Source: Candidatus Marispirochaeta associata (GTDB lineage Bacteria > Spirochaetota > Spirochaetia > JC444 > Marispirochaetaceae). Taken from it: a stretch of DNA of 64,000 nt. Under the pieces are notes generated by a model. The model had not been told where the DNA came from and did not search any database. It worked only from the letters and a program-made list of their open reading frames with translations. Every line of letters begins with the position of its first letter. The first letter of the stretch is position 1. The stretch lies in the NCBI GenBank assembly GCA_001749745.1, contig JWTM01000549.1:1-64000 (forward strand), in the 5' to 3' direction. Of this stretch, positions 50,738 through 59,975 are shown in pieces. The position numbers and the translations under genes are program-made.

Positions 50738-52032
50738 CGGTTAATCCATGTCGGCTCTGTGCACCCTTGGGTGCGGTGACCGCCTTCAAGGGCTTCGCGG
50801 GGATGATGCCCATCCTGCACGGTTCCCAGGGCTGCGCGACCTATATCCGCCGCTATCTGATCTCACATTTCAGGGAACCGGTGGACGTGGCTTCCTCCTC
50901 CTTTACCGAGGAGACCGCCATCTTCGGTGGCCGGGCTCAGCTGCAGACGGCGCTGGCCAACGTGAACGAGCGCTACCGTCCTCGGGCGGCGGGTATCGCC
51001 TCGACCTGCCTCTCCGAAACGATCGGCGAGGATGTCGAACATTTTGTGCGCGATCTCGAAAGCGAGGGAGTTCCGCTGGCGACGGTATCGACCGCCAGCT
51101 ACCGGGGTTCCCACGCCGAAGGCTATCGGGACGCGGTGGCTTCGGTTCTCGAACGTTTTCTCAGTACCGATTCTAAAGTCGCCGGCACCGAACCGTCGGT
51201 GGGGAATCGGGTGTTGCTTCTTCCCGGGATGGTAAGCCCCGCGGACCTGCGTTACCTGCGTGAGGTTTCCGCCGCCTTTGGTCTCGATCCGGTGTTGGCG
51301 CCTGATTACAGCGAGACCCTGGACGGCGGCAGCTGGGAGGTCTATCACCCCATGGCGCCGGGGGGCACCGATATCGATGATCTACGGCGCCTAAAATCCG
51401 GCACCCCCTGGCTCGGTCTGGGCCCGTCGCCGACAAAGGCTTGGACAGTTGCGGAATCGCGGCTGGGTCGGGGAGCCGGGGGACTCTTGTACCCGATGGG
51501 AATAGAAGCGGGCGACGCCTTCTTCGAAGCCTTGAAGCTGGTTGCCGACCGGCCGATTCCGACTGCGATTGAGGCTGAGCGTTCTCGTCTACTCGATAGC
51601 TACGCGGATTTTCATAAGTATCTCGGCGGAGTAGGAGTGGGGATCGTGGCCGACGCGGATCTGGCCCAGGGCACGGCGCACTTTCTGCGGGAGCTTGGAA
51701 TGGATATCTCCTTTGTGGCTGTCCCCGATTCGGCTTCGATATTCGATGGAGGAGATTATCCGGCCTTCGGCGGTGTTGACTACGATCAGGTCGCAGGCTT
51801 CGTCGACCAGTACCGTCCCGTCCTGCTGATCGGTTCGAGCAAACTCTATCGGATAAGCCGGGAGCGGGAGCTCCCTTTGGTTCGGATAGGCTTCCCCGTA
51901 CACGACCGGGTAGGCGGGGCCCGCATACTCCATTTGGGATATCGCGGCAGCCAGCAACTTCTGGACCGGATCTGCAATCTCCTCTTGGAGCAGAAGCAGA
52001 GCGCTTCCGCCCTAGCCTACTCGTATCAGTGA
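50734..52032 (+). CDS. nifN: FeMo-cofactor scaffold subunit NifN
   Basis: The 432-residue NifK homologue completes the NifEN scaffold. NPCRLCAPLGAV, HGSQGCATYIRRY and ASTCLSETIGEDV align with the NifK cluster region. The start is the ATG at 50734, inside the nifE stop, which couples translation for a 1:1 complex. It ends 13 nt before nifB. There is no fused NifB domain, unlike some clostridial NifN-B proteins. Confidence 0.95.
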   Translation: MTVNPCRLCAPLGAVTAFKGFAGMMPILHGSQGCATYIRRYLISHFREPVDVASSSFTEETAIFGGRAQLQTALANVNERYRPRAAGIASTCLSETIGEDVEHFVRDLESEGVPLATVSTASYRGSHAEGYRDAVASVLERFLSTDSKVAGTEPSVGNRVLLLPGMVSPADLRYLREVSAAFGLDPVLAPDYSETLDGGSWEVYHPMAPGGTDIDDLRRLKSGTPWLGLGPSPTKAWTVAESRLGRGAGGLLYPMGIEAGDAFFEALKLVADRPIPTAIEAERSRLLDSYADFHKYLGGVGVGIVADADLAQGTAHFLRELGMDISFVAVPDSASIFDGGDYPAFGGVDYDQVAGFVDQYRPVLLIGSSKLYRISRERELPLVRIGFPVHDRVGGARILHLGYRGSQQLLDRICNLLLEQKQSASALAYSYQ

Positions 52033-52045
52033 GTATCTGTGAAGA

Positions 52046-53290
52046 ATGATTGAGGAGAAGAGAGTGAAGAAGGCACATCCCTGTTTCCAAGAATCGGCTT
52101 GCTCAACCGCCGGCCGAGTGCATCTGCCTATAGCGCCGAAGTGTAATACCGCCTGTAACTTCTGTAACCGTCGCTACGACTGTCCCAACGAGTCCCGACC
52201 GGGAGTCACGAGCGCCCTGTTATCTCCCCAGCGGGTCGAATCCTATCTGCGGGAGGTCGCCGCCCGGGTTCCCCTGAATGTGGTCGGCATTGCCGGACCG
52301 GGAGATCCCTTGGCGAATCCGGAAGAGCTCTTTTCCAGTCTGGAGGCGGTTCGGAGAACCATGCCGGAGGCATCCCTCTGTGTCTCCACCAACGGTCTTG
52401 CACTGCCGGAACATGCCGAAGCGCTACTCGCCGCGGGCGTCGATTATCTTACGGTTACCATAAATGCGGTTACGCCGGAGGTCGGCGCCCAGATCTATCG
52501 TTGGGTTCGCAGCGGAACAAAGATTCTTCGGGGCAAACTCGGAGCGGCGCTGATGCTGGAGAACCAACTGGCCGGAATCCGCATGATGAAAGCCGGAGGG
52601 GCGACGGTTAAGATCAACTCAGTCCTGATCCCGGGAGTCAACGACCACCAGATCGAGGCTATTGCGATGCTCGCCCGGGAGAATGGGGTGGATATGATGA
52701 ATACCGTGCCCCTGGTGCCGGTGGAGGGAACTCCTTTTGGCGAGATCGATACCCCGGATGCGGAGTTGATCGAACAGAGTCGCCGGAAGGCCGGCCGTCA
52801 TATCCAACAGATCAGCCATTGTCGTCGCTGCCGGGCGGACGCCGTGGGAACCCTGACCTCCGGACTGGCTCCCGAAGAGGTCGCCGGGATCCTCCGAAAG
52901 GTCGCAGCCGGGGAACGACCGCGACGAGTAGCTATCGCCAGTCGGGAGGGGGTGCTGGTAAATCAACATGTAGGAGAGGCGGCGTCCTTTCTTATTTACG
53001 GCCTGGAGCATGATGAGCTGAAGCTCCTCGAGCGACGGCAGGCTCCCCCACCGGGATGCGGCGACAGTCGCTGGGAGGAGCTCGGCCAATTGCTCTCTGA
53101 TTGTCGCTATATAGCGGCCACCGGGATCGGGGATAGACCCCGACAGATGCTCACCGAATCTGGAATCTCGCCGCTGCTCCTCTCGGGAACGGTGAATGAG
53201 ATTGCGGGAATCCTTCTTCGGAACGAGGATTATTCCCATTTAACCATTCACTCCGCAGGCTGTACCGGCGGCGGACAATTCTGTGCGTAA
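52046..53290 (+). CDS. nifB: FeMo-cofactor biosynthesis radical SAM protein NifB (with NifX-like domain)
   Basis: The 414-residue enzyme inserts carbide and builds the 8Fe core (NifB-co). The radical SAM cysteines are C33, C37 and C40 (PKCNTACNFC), followed by NRRYDCPNESRPGV, specific to NifB; GIAGPGDPLANP and the HCRRCRADAVG motif hold further clusters. Residues about 295-410 form a NifX/NafY-like domain (VGEAASFLIYGL), which binds the product. That may explain why no separate nifX gene is present. A likely GTG/ATG at 52046 lies 13 nt after nifN. Confidence 0.95.
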   Translation: MIEEKRVKKAHPCFQESACSTAGRVHLPIAPKCNTACNFCNRRYDCPNESRPGVTSALLSPQRVESYLREVAARVPLNVVGIAGPGDPLANPEELFSSLEAVRRTMPEASLCVSTNGLALPEHAEALLAAGVDYLTVTINAVTPEVGAQIYRWVRSGTKILRGKLGAALMLENQLAGIRMMKAGGATVKINSVLIPGVNDHQIEAIAMLARENGVDMMNTVPLVPVEGTPFGEIDTPDAELIEQSRRKAGRHIQQISHCRRCRADAVGTLTSGLAPEEVAGILRKVAAGERPRRVAIASREGVLVNQHVGEAASFLIYGLEHDELKLLERRQAPPPGCGDSRWEELGQLLSDCRYIAATGIGDRPRQMLTESGISPLLLSGTVNEIAGILLRNEDYSHLTIHSAGCTGGGQFCA

Positions 53291-53312
53291 AGATTAGACA
53301 AGGAGTACCACG

Positions 53313-53621
53313 ATGGAGAAACCGAAACGACAAATCTTAGTCTGTGCAAGTTTTAGAGCGGCCGGAGAGGCTCAAGGGGTCTGTCACAAGAAGGGTGCCG
53401 TCGGCTTACTACCCTATATTGAGGAGGAGCTGAGAGACCGCGGATTGGACGATACCGTTGTAATTGCCACCAGTTGTCTCAAGGTCTGCGACCGGGGACC
53501 GGCCTTGGTAATCCAGCCGGAAAACCTCTGGTACGGTGAGATAGAGACCGAGGAGGATGTGGACGCTATCCTCGATGCGCTCGAGAGCGGTGAGCCTGCG
53601 GCTGACTATCTGTTATGTTGA
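53313..53621 (+). CDS. Thioredoxin-like 2Fe-2S ferredoxin
   Basis: The 102-residue ferredoxin has cysteines C11, C24, C55 and C59 in the pattern of the Clostridium pasteurianum 2Fe-2S ferredoxin, which associates with nitrogenase. It probably carries electrons to NifH or takes part in cofactor assembly. AAGGAG lies before the ATG. Its last codons overlap modA by 7 nt. An extra C-terminal cysteine (C102) is unusual. Confidence 0.9.
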   Translation: MEKPKRQILVCASFRAAGEAQGVCHKKGAVGLLPYIEEELRDRGLDDTVVIATSCLKVCDRGPALVIQPENLWYGEIETEEDVDAILDALESGEPAADYLLC

Positions 53622-54415
53622 AGCTGGCCATCCGTGCCTTACTCATCGCGATACTCCTCCATCCTGTTCTGTGGGCGGCTGGGATATCCGATGCGGAACC
53701 GGTAAGGATCGCGGCCGCGGCAAATCTACGGTCGGTTCTACCCCGGCTGATCGCCGCATATTCCTCGTCAGACCATACAGCCCGCATCGAAGCGGTATAC
53801 GGCTCGTCCGGAAGACTCTATGCCCAAATCATGGCCAAAGCGCCCTTCGACCTCTACCTGTCCGCCAACGTTAGCTATCCAGAAATGCTTCATAAAGCAG
53901 GCATGGGGGAGAGCCCGCCGCTGGAGTACGCCCGGGGACGCGCGGTTTGCGCCTCTCTCGATGAAGGATTCCCCGCAGGGGGTGCTATGGCTGAGCTGGC
54001 CCAGTGGCTGAGCGAGAGTGAAGGGATGGTCGCTATCGCCAATCCTGAGCTTGCTCCGTATGGTCGGGCATATCTGGGATATTACACCGCCTTTGCCGAC
54101 TCTATTCCTCGTGAACTCGATCCAACAGCTCCTTCGAGTGAATCCCGAATTCTCCTTGGAAGTAATGTAGGCCAGGCCAAACAGTTTCTCACTGCCGGTG
54201 CTCAGGCTGCATTCTTACCCTTATCGGAACTCTTAGACGACGGGAGAGGATTCCGATGGATCGAGATCGACAGTGAGTACGCCGGAGAAATTCGGCAGGC
54301 TGGGATCCTTCTAACCCAACAAAAAGGCCAGCGAAAGGCGCGGGCGGCCGCATTTTGGCGGTTCATTCTCAGCGACCGGGGACAATCCATTCTTCAGGCG
54401 GCGGGGTATCGCTAA
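53615..54415 (+). CDS. modA: Molybdate ABC transporter, binding protein
   Basis: The 266-residue periplasmic protein has a signal peptide (about 1-22). The mature part opens with RIAAAANLRSVLPRLI, and ligand serines lie in YGSSGRLYAQI, the ModA fingerprint. A-P-F-D-L-Y-L-S-A-N and P-Y-G-R-A-Y-L are also family features. It supplies Mo for FeMo-co. It starts within the ferredoxin gene and ends exactly at the modB ATG, so the mod genes are part of the nif unit. Confidence 0.93.
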   Translation: MLKLAIRALLIAILLHPVLWAAGISDAEPVRIAAAANLRSVLPRLIAAYSSSDHTARIEAVYGSSGRLYAQIMAKAPFDLYLSANVSYPEMLHKAGMGESPPLEYARGRAVCASLDEGFPAGGAMAELAQWLSESEGMVAIANPELAPYGRAYLGYYTAFADSIPRELDPTAPSSESRILLGSNVGQAKQFLTAGAQAAFLPLSELLDDGRGFRWIEIDSEYAGEIRQAGILLTQQKGQRKARAAAFWRFILSDRGQSILQAAGYR

Positions 54416-55066
54416 ATGATGAACTCGCCCTTTCTGCTCTCATTTCGCTTGGCGCTGATCTGCGCTCCCTTAACGGTTGCGTTGGCGCTCCCCCTGGCCT
54501 GGTTCCTTGCGTACCGGCGCTTTCGAGGCAGGGTATTGATCGACGCGGCCGTCTTCCTGCCCCTGGTCCTGCCGCCGACGGTTCTCGGGTTCTATCTTCT
54601 GATGGCCTTTCAGCGTCTCGGCGGAGGGATGAATTTCCGCTTTTCCGGACTGGTTACAGCTGGTGTCCTGGTGGTTTTCCCCTTGGTCCTGCAAAACCTG
54701 AAGAGCGGAATGGAGCTTGTTCCCCGGGGCATGATTGAGGCCAGTCTGATGCTGGGAAAAAGCAGAGGCGAGACCTTCCTTCGCATCCTGCTGCCTCAGA
54801 TTCGCGGGCATCTGGCGACAGCCTTAGCGCTCTCCTTCGCCAAGCTAATCGGCGAGTTTGGGGTCATGATGATGGTCGGGGGTAACATTCCGGGGAGAAC
54901 CCGGCTTGCATCCCTGGCGCTTTTCGAACGGGTCGAAGCCCTAGATTACCGCGGAGCCCATCTCTATGCACTGGTTCTTGTAGGGGTCAATGTGCTGATT
55001 CTGAGCCTGGTGATGCGCCTCAGATCAAGGGACGCTTCCCGGAATGAGGTCGCCATAAGATGGTAA
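54416..55066 (+). CDS. modB: Molybdate ABC transporter, permease
   Basis: The 216-residue permease has five hydrophobic segments and the EAA-type loop EASLMLGKSRGETFLRILLPQ (about 104-124). The FLPLVLPPTVLGFYLL segment is characteristic of ModB. It starts directly at the modA stop (ATGATG). It forms the channel with ModC. Confidence 0.93.
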   Translation: MMNSPFLLSFRLALICAPLTVALALPLAWFLAYRRFRGRVLIDAAVFLPLVLPPTVLGFYLLMAFQRLGGGMNFRFSGLVTAGVLVVFPLVLQNLKSGMELVPRGMIEASLMLGKSRGETFLRILLPQIRGHLATALALSFAKLIGEFGVMMMVGGNIPGRTRLASLALFERVEALDYRGAHLYALVLVGVNVLILSLVMRLRSRDASRNEVAIRW

Positions 55067-55088
55067 GTGCAGATTGAGGTAAAAGCCT

Positions 55089-55757
55089 ATGTTGAGTGTT
55101 GATCTACAAAAACGAGCCACGACCCATGCCGGTAACGCGCTGTTAAGCTTCGCCGCCAGCTTTAACTCTGGCTGCTGTACGGCGATTACGGGTGAGTCCG
55201 GTTCGGGTAAGACCACCCTGTTGAGGATGATTGCCGGGCTGCTGCCTCCGGATCAGGGGAGAATCGAGGAGGACGGACGATTCTGGTACGACTCTGAGCG
55301 GCGTATAGACCTCTCCCCGGGGAAGCGCAGCATCGGCTACGTCAGTCAGGAGGAGTCGTTATTCACCCATATGACGGTGGAGGAGAATGTGGCCTACGGA
55401 TGCAGGGATCGGGAGTTTCTGAGGTTTTTATTGCAGATAACCGGTATCGGCGCCTTCCGCCGCTCCCGGCCCGCCCATCTCTCCGGCGGACAGCGACAAC
55501 GGGTCGCCCTCTGCAGGGCCTTGTCACACAAACCGCGGTTCCTTTTGTTGGATGAACCCTTTTCCGCGCTGGACAGAAACTCTCGCTTGAGTCTGCAGAA
55601 CCAGGTTGTCCGTTTGCGGCGTCTGCTAGGGTTCTCAATTCTGCTGGTGAGTCACGACGAACAAGAGGTCAATCGTCTGGCGGATGCGGAATACCGGATC
55701 GGATCTCGCTGTCCCTACGGTTCACCTTTTTTAGGGCGTGTCCCCGGGGGGGTGTAA
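55089..55757 (+). CDS. modC: Molybdate ABC transporter, ATP-binding protein (short form)
   Basis: The 222-residue ATPase has Walker A GESGSGKTT, signature LSGGQRQR and Walker B FLLLDEPFSALD with VSHDEQEV. It ends right after the nucleotide-binding domain, so the roughly 120-residue C-terminal MOP/TOBE regulatory domain of E. coli ModC (352 residues) is missing. Molybdate feedback on transport through that domain is therefore lost. It is last of the mod genes, followed after 1 nt by a GNAT gene. Confidence 0.9.
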   Translation: MLSVDLQKRATTHAGNALLSFAASFNSGCCTAITGESGSGKTTLLRMIAGLLPPDQGRIEEDGRFWYDSERRIDLSPGKRSIGYVSQEESLFTHMTVEENVAYGCRDREFLRFLLQITGIGAFRRSRPAHLSGGQRQRVALCRALSHKPRFLLLDEPFSALDRNSRLSLQNQVVRLRRLLGFSILLVSHDEQEVNRLADAEYRIGSRCPYGSPFLGRVPGGV

Positions 55758-55758
55758 T

Positions 55759-56202
55759 GTGCATATCCGCAACGCCCGTCAAACTGATATAGACGCCCTT
55801 GTGGAGATGCTCTCCGAGCTGTTCTCGCTGGAACAGGATTTTCAGCCCCACCCGAGACTCCAGGCTACGGCGCTCTCCATGATCCTGGATGATCCATCAT
55901 ACTATTTAATGGTAGCGGCGGATGCGGAAGACCGTCCAATCGGCCTGTTCACTCTACATACCCTGATTTCGACTGCGGAAGGAGGCCGGGTAGGGCTGGT
56001 AGAGGATCTTTTCGTGATTCGATCCCAGCGCGGCAGAGGGTTTGGCCGGGCATTATTAGCCGAGGCCGAGCGGATCGTCCGTCGGGAAGGACTCCTGCGG
56101 CTGCAGCTCTTAGCGGACCGGGATAACAGTCCCGCTCTTATCTTTTATCAAAAGAATGGTTGGAGCAGGACCTCTCTCGTGGCCTTGCGGAAGCTTCCTT
56201 GA
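55759..56202 (+). CDS. GNAT-family N-acetyltransferase
   Basis: The product is about 147 residues from the GTG at 55759. The acetyl-CoA loop is RSQRGRGFGRALL, preceded by the beta-strand VEDLFV. The N-terminus I-R-N-A-R-Q-T-D-I-D is typical. Substrate unknown. It abuts modC, so it is cotranscribed with the nif-mod unit, although an obvious nitrogen-fixation role is lacking. Confidence 0.85.
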   Translation: MHIRNARQTDIDALVEMLSELFSLEQDFQPHPRLQATALSMILDDPSYYLMVAADAEDRPIGLFTLHTLISTAEGGRVGLVEDLFVIRSQRGRGFGRALLAEAERIVRREGLLRLQLLADRDNSPALIFYQKNGWSRTSLVALRKLP

Positions 56203-56205
56203 TCT

Positions 56206-57909
56206 CTATGAGAGCGGGATGCTTATCGTAAAGGTGCTGCCCGCATCCGGGGCGCTCGCGAGGCTTATCTCCCCGCCGAGCACCTCTTTCACGGTCGTGG
56301 CGACGATGTGAAGTCCCAGTCCTGATCCGCCCTGATCCCGCTTGGTAGTGAAATAGGCTTCGAAAACTCGATCTCGAACCTCATCACTCATGCCGATGCC
56401 GTCGTCGGCCAGGATAAGGAGCAGCTTCGCGGCTTCTATCCGCGCGCTGATGGTAATCAGTCCCGACTCCCGGTTCTCGAAAGCGTGGGTCAGGCTGTTC
56501 ATGATCAGGTTGGTTAATACCTGGGAGAGGGCTCCAGGATAGCTTTCGATCTGGATATCTTCCCCGCAGTCGAGCTTGACCTCCACCGGGGAGCGTTTTA
56601 AGAGCGGTTTGAGGCTGGAGAGGATGACTCCGATATATTCGGAGAGGTTGAAGCGCCGGCGCTGTTCGCTGCTCTGGTCGACGGCGACCTGTTTGATGTC
56701 CGAGATGAAGCCCCTCGCCCGCTCCAGGTTGCGGGCGACGATCTGAGCCGATTCCTCGGCGTTATCGATAAAGCGGTTGAGTTCTTTTTTGGTAAGCTCT
56801 CCCGCATCGAAGCTGGAACGCAGGGCTGCGGTTCTACTGGCCAGGTGAGTCCCGGCGGTCAGTGCGACCCCCAGGGGGTTGTTGATCTCGTGGGCGATGC
56901 CTCCCATCAGGGATCCCAGTGAGGCCAACCGCTCGGCATCGATCAGCTGTTGACGGGTGTTCTCTAGATCCCGGGTGCGGTCGGCTACCATCTGCTCCAG
57001 ATCGGTCTGGTAGGCTCGAATTTGAGCCTCCGCCTCTTTCTCTTCGCTGATATCCTCGACAATTCCTTCCATATAGCGTACCAGCCCCGCCTCTTCGCGG
57101 ATGACCTGCAATAACAAGCGGGCCGGGAATCGACTCCCATCGCGGCGCTTGAACTCGACCTCGAAGCGGCGCATCCCCGATTCCTTCCCTACTGTATCGA
57201 TGATCTTCTTGCGGATACCAGGGTTTAGATAGAGGTCCGCCGAAATATCCCGTACCTCATCGATCATCTCCTCCGGGCCGGGGTAGCCGAAAAGCTCCGC
57301 TAAGGTGCGGTTGACCTCGATAAAGCGGCCGCTGATGGTCGAGCGGAAGATGCCCACCGGAAGTTCCTGAAAAATAGCCTGGTACTTCTCTCCCTTCTCC
57401 CGCAGGGCCTCTTGCATCCCCTTGGGGATACTGATGTCGGTAATGGCGATCAAGCTGAGTTGTTTTGGTCCGGTCCCGCTCAGCCTGACCATGTGGAAGA
57501 GACAGGGAACGAGAGACCCGTCTTTTCGCTGCAGGACTGCTTCCAGTTCCGCCTCCCCCTTTTCACCCAGAAGGTCTCGGCCCAGGATCGCACCTACCCG
57601 TCGGTACTCCTCATCGTTAGGATAGAGCAGCCGGGAATCCTTGCCGCGGTAATCCTGCGGTTCATAACCGATAATGCGGCTCATAGCCGGATTGGCCCAG
57701 AGCATGGTACGCCCCTCTACCAGCCCTATGCCGGTGGGAATATGGGAGAGGAGTTCCTCCTTGGGGGGAAGATTGATATTTGATTCGATATCGAAAGAGC
57801 GTCGCTCCCGCTTATTCTGCCGTTGCTTGGCGAAGTACCGGCACGTTACTGTTGCAATGAAGGCGCCGAGTGCGGCGGCAAGGGCAGTTTCTATCGAAAA
57901 AATATCCAT
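56206..57909 (-). CDS. PAS-domain sensor histidine kinase
   Basis: The 567-residue kinase has one N-terminal membrane helix (about 5-24), two PAS domains (about 50-165 and 170-300), a coiled linker, HisKA with phospho-acceptor H in GGIAHEINNPLG, and a HATPase domain (NLIMNSLTHAF, DDGIGM, GGSGLGLHI). The H-E-I-N-N-P-L type links it to the NtrB/redox-sensing class. No response regulator is adjacent. It is convergent with the GNAT gene downstream of the nif island. Confidence 0.92.
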   Translation of the reverse strand: MDIFSIETALAAALGAFIATVTCRYFAKQRQNKRERRSFDIESNINLPPKEELLSHIPTGIGLVEGRTMLWANPAMSRIIGYEPQDYRGKDSRLLYPNDEEYRRVGAILGRDLLGEKGEAELEAVLQRKDGSLVPCLFHMVRLSGTGPKQLSLIAITDISIPKGMQEALREKGEKYQAIFQELPVGIFRSTISGRFIEVNRTLAELFGYPGPEEMIDEVRDISADLYLNPGIRKKIIDTVGKESGMRRFEVEFKRRDGSRFPARLLLQVIREEAGLVRYMEGIVEDISEEKEAEAQIRAYQTDLEQMVADRTRDLENTRQQLIDAERLASLGSLMGGIAHEINNPLGVALTAGTHLASRTAALRSSFDAGELTKKELNRFIDNAEESAQIVARNLERARGFISDIKQVAVDQSSEQRRRFNLSEYIGVILSSLKPLLKRSPVEVKLDCGEDIQIESYPGALSQVLTNLIMNSLTHAFENRESGLITISARIEAAKLLLILADDGIGMSDEVRDRVFEAYFTTKRDQGGSGLGLHIVATTVKEVLGGEISLASAPDAGSTFTISIPLS

Positions 57910-57919
57910 ACTCTCAAAA

Positions 57920-57948
57920 ACTATCCCCTATATAGCGCATCTGGTCAA
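57920..57948 (-). promoter_or_regulatory. promoter of the PAS kinase
   Basis: On the minus strand TTGACC (57943-57948), 17 bp, and GATAGT (57920-57925). It lies only about 10 bp before the ATG at 57909, again implying a very short leader. Confidence 0.45.
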
Positions 57949-58000
57949 GAAAAATGTTCCGGTTTAGGATCCGTGAATGATACAGTGAGGAAGCGGGGGA

Positions 58001-59392
58001 GTGAGTAGAGTGAGAAGAAGAGTATCACAACGATTAGGTCCGGAGGAGATTCTCACCCGGCCCATCCTATCGACCCTTCTCCGCTTGGCCCTTCCTACGA
58101 CGATCGCCTTCGTGTTTCAGACTTTATTCAATTTTGTCGACCGCTTCTTCGTTTCCCGCCTGGGGAATCTCCCTTTGGCGGCGCTCGGAATGGCCTTTAC
58201 CCTGCAGAGCGTCTTGATAGCGGTCGGGGCCGGGGTTGGGGTGGGGACGAGCTCCATTGTTGCCCGGCGGATCGGCGCCGGTCGGCGGGGCGATGCCCGT
58301 CGGCACGCAGAACACTCCTTGATGATCGCGGTCGTTGCTGGGCTCCTCTTCGGTCTGTTAGGCCCCCGGCTTTCGGATCCGTTCTTCGAACTCCTCGGCG
58401 CCTCGGCGGAGATGAAGCCCTACGTCCTGGAGTATATCAATACGTTGCTTCGTGCATCCCTAGTGGTATTCCTGCCTATGGTGGGGAGCGGCATCCTCCG
58501 GGGGCAGGGGAATACCGTCACCCCTATGCGAATAATGTTTATCGGAACCCTGACCAACATAATCCTCGATCCCCTGCTGATCTTCGGCCCCGGGCCCTTC
58601 CCCGCGCTCGGGGTTCGGGGTGCGGCGTTGGCTACCGTTGTCGCCCGGTCGGTGAGTTCAGTACTCTTTCTGCTCAGTCTCGCTTCGGGATCGAATGTTT
58701 TACGCCTCAGACTGCGACTATTCACCCCCCGCTTCGACGCCTTAGGGAATATCTTCTCAGTTGGCGCACCGGCTATTATTACCCGCCTCGTCAATACCCT
58801 GATTCTTTCGATGATCTTTATCCTGCTGAGGCCGTTCGGGGATCATGTGAAGGCTGCATTTACCATCGGCTTTACCTATCAGCAGGTAGCCTTCATGCCA
58901 TTAATCGGCCTCGGAACCGCCGTACTCCCCCTGGTGGGGCAGAACTTTGGGGCCGCCTTCTATCCACGGGTAGAGCGGGGTATCTACGCCGCTTTAGGGC
59001 TGGGATGGGCGGTGTCCTGCTGTTTCACCCTTATTATTCTGCTCTCTCCAAAGAGTTTCCTCGGACTCTTCACGGATACCCGGGCGGTCCTCGAGGCCGG
59101 TTACTTGATGCTGATCTTCACCTCCCTGAGTTTCCCCTTAAACGCCCTGCGGATGATCTCCGCCAACTGCTTTCAGGCTCTCGGACGGGGACTCTCGTCG
59201 ATGACCGTCAATCTTCTCCTCTTTGCGGCTTTCGCCTTTCCTTTTGCGCTGCTGCTGATTCCCCGGCTGGCGGAAACGGGTGTCTGGGTGGGGATGTTCT
59301 TAGGCAATCTTATTGCCGGAAGCGGCGGGGCTCTCTGGGTGGCTCTGACCGGTCGCGGCCTAGCCCGTGCAAATCGGGCGGGAAGGATTTGA
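58001..59392 (+). CDS. MATE-family efflux transporter
   Basis: The 463-residue membrane protein has twelve hydrophobic segments in two six-helix halves. It has MATE/DinF-like features: opening L-R-L-A-L-P-T-T-I-A-F, F-V-S-R-L-G-N-L-P-L-A-A-L-G, and GSGILRGQGNT in the fourth helix region. It probably exports cationic drugs or metabolites by Na+/H+ antiport. The GTG start follows GCGGGGGAG. It is a single gene. Confidence 0.92.
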   Translation: MSRVRRRVSQRLGPEEILTRPILSTLLRLALPTTIAFVFQTLFNFVDRFFVSRLGNLPLAALGMAFTLQSVLIAVGAGVGVGTSSIVARRIGAGRRGDARRHAEHSLMIAVVAGLLFGLLGPRLSDPFFELLGASAEMKPYVLEYINTLLRASLVVFLPMVGSGILRGQGNTVTPMRIMFIGTLTNIILDPLLIFGPGPFPALGVRGAALATVVARSVSSVLFLLSLASGSNVLRLRLRLFTPRFDALGNIFSVGAPAIITRLVNTLILSMIFILLRPFGDHVKAAFTIGFTYQQVAFMPLIGLGTAVLPLVGQNFGAAFYPRVERGIYAALGLGWAVSCCFTLIILLSPKSFLGLFTDTRAVLEAGYLMLIFTSLSFPLNALRMISANCFQALGRGLSSMTVNLLLFAAFAFPFALLLIPRLAETGVWVGMFLGNLIAGSGGALWVALTGRGLARANRAGRI

Positions 59393-59456
59393 GAAGGCCC
59401 CTGAGATGGGCTATATTCTGTGGCAAAATCAGCCGATGTAAGCCTTGGAGGCAATG

Positions 59457-59975
59457 ATGAAGAGAAACGTAAGACTACTACTTTCGGGCCTGCTAGCCCT
59501 TGCAATAGCGCCCTTGGCCGCATCCCCCTCGTTTACCGCGGCAATCGGCGGAGATTTTTTCAACTACGAGGATAGTTTTCTCGATATCTCCGGCGCCTAC
59601 ATCGTTCCCCTGCAGGATGATCTGGAGCTCAATATCGGAGCCGCTTTTGCATTGGCTACCGAGGAGAAGGATGGCGATATAGAGGCGGTCTTCTATATCC
59701 CGATGGATCTGGGGCTCAACTTCCTCTTCCCCGGCCGGGGGAATATCAGCTATCTCCTGGGCGCAGGGGTGACCACGCAGCTCCTCTTTACCGACGAGAA
59801 CCGTCTCTACGCGGGACCGTCGATCAAAGGGGGTCTTCGGCTACAAACCCACGAATACATGCAGTGGATTGTCGAGGTCCAGCAGGACCTCCTGATAGGT
59901 CCGCCGGACTGGATCAATACCTCTACCCGGGTACGGACGGGACTGCAGTTCTCCTTCGAGGCGCCGGTCGACTAA
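59457..59975 (+). CDS. Small outer-membrane-like beta-barrel protein, unknown function
   Basis: The 172-residue protein has a signal peptide (about 1-21, ending PLAASP) and then alternating hydrophobic strands with aromatic girdles (LDISGAYIVPL, MDLGLNFLF, ISYLLGAGVTT, GLQFSFEAP). This pattern suggests an eight-stranded outer-membrane barrel ending in a phenylalanine-rich strand. I do not recognise a named family. The start at the second of two ATGs is set by GGAGG spacing. It is convergent with the PQQ-repeat gene, overlapping by 4 nt. Confidence 0.7.
   Translation: MKRNVRLLLSGLLALAIAPLAASPSFTAAIGGDFFNYEDSFLDISGAYIVPLQDDLELNIGAAFALATEEKDGDIEAVFYIPMDLGLNFLFPGRGNISYLLGAGVTTQLLFTDENRLYAGPSIKGGLRLQTHEYMQWIVEVQQDLLIGPPDWINTSTRVRTGLQFSFEAPVD

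Noticed and set aside
51173..52090. 305-codon open frame opposite nifN
   Set aside because: Arginine/proline-rich antisense composition typical of a frame shadow.
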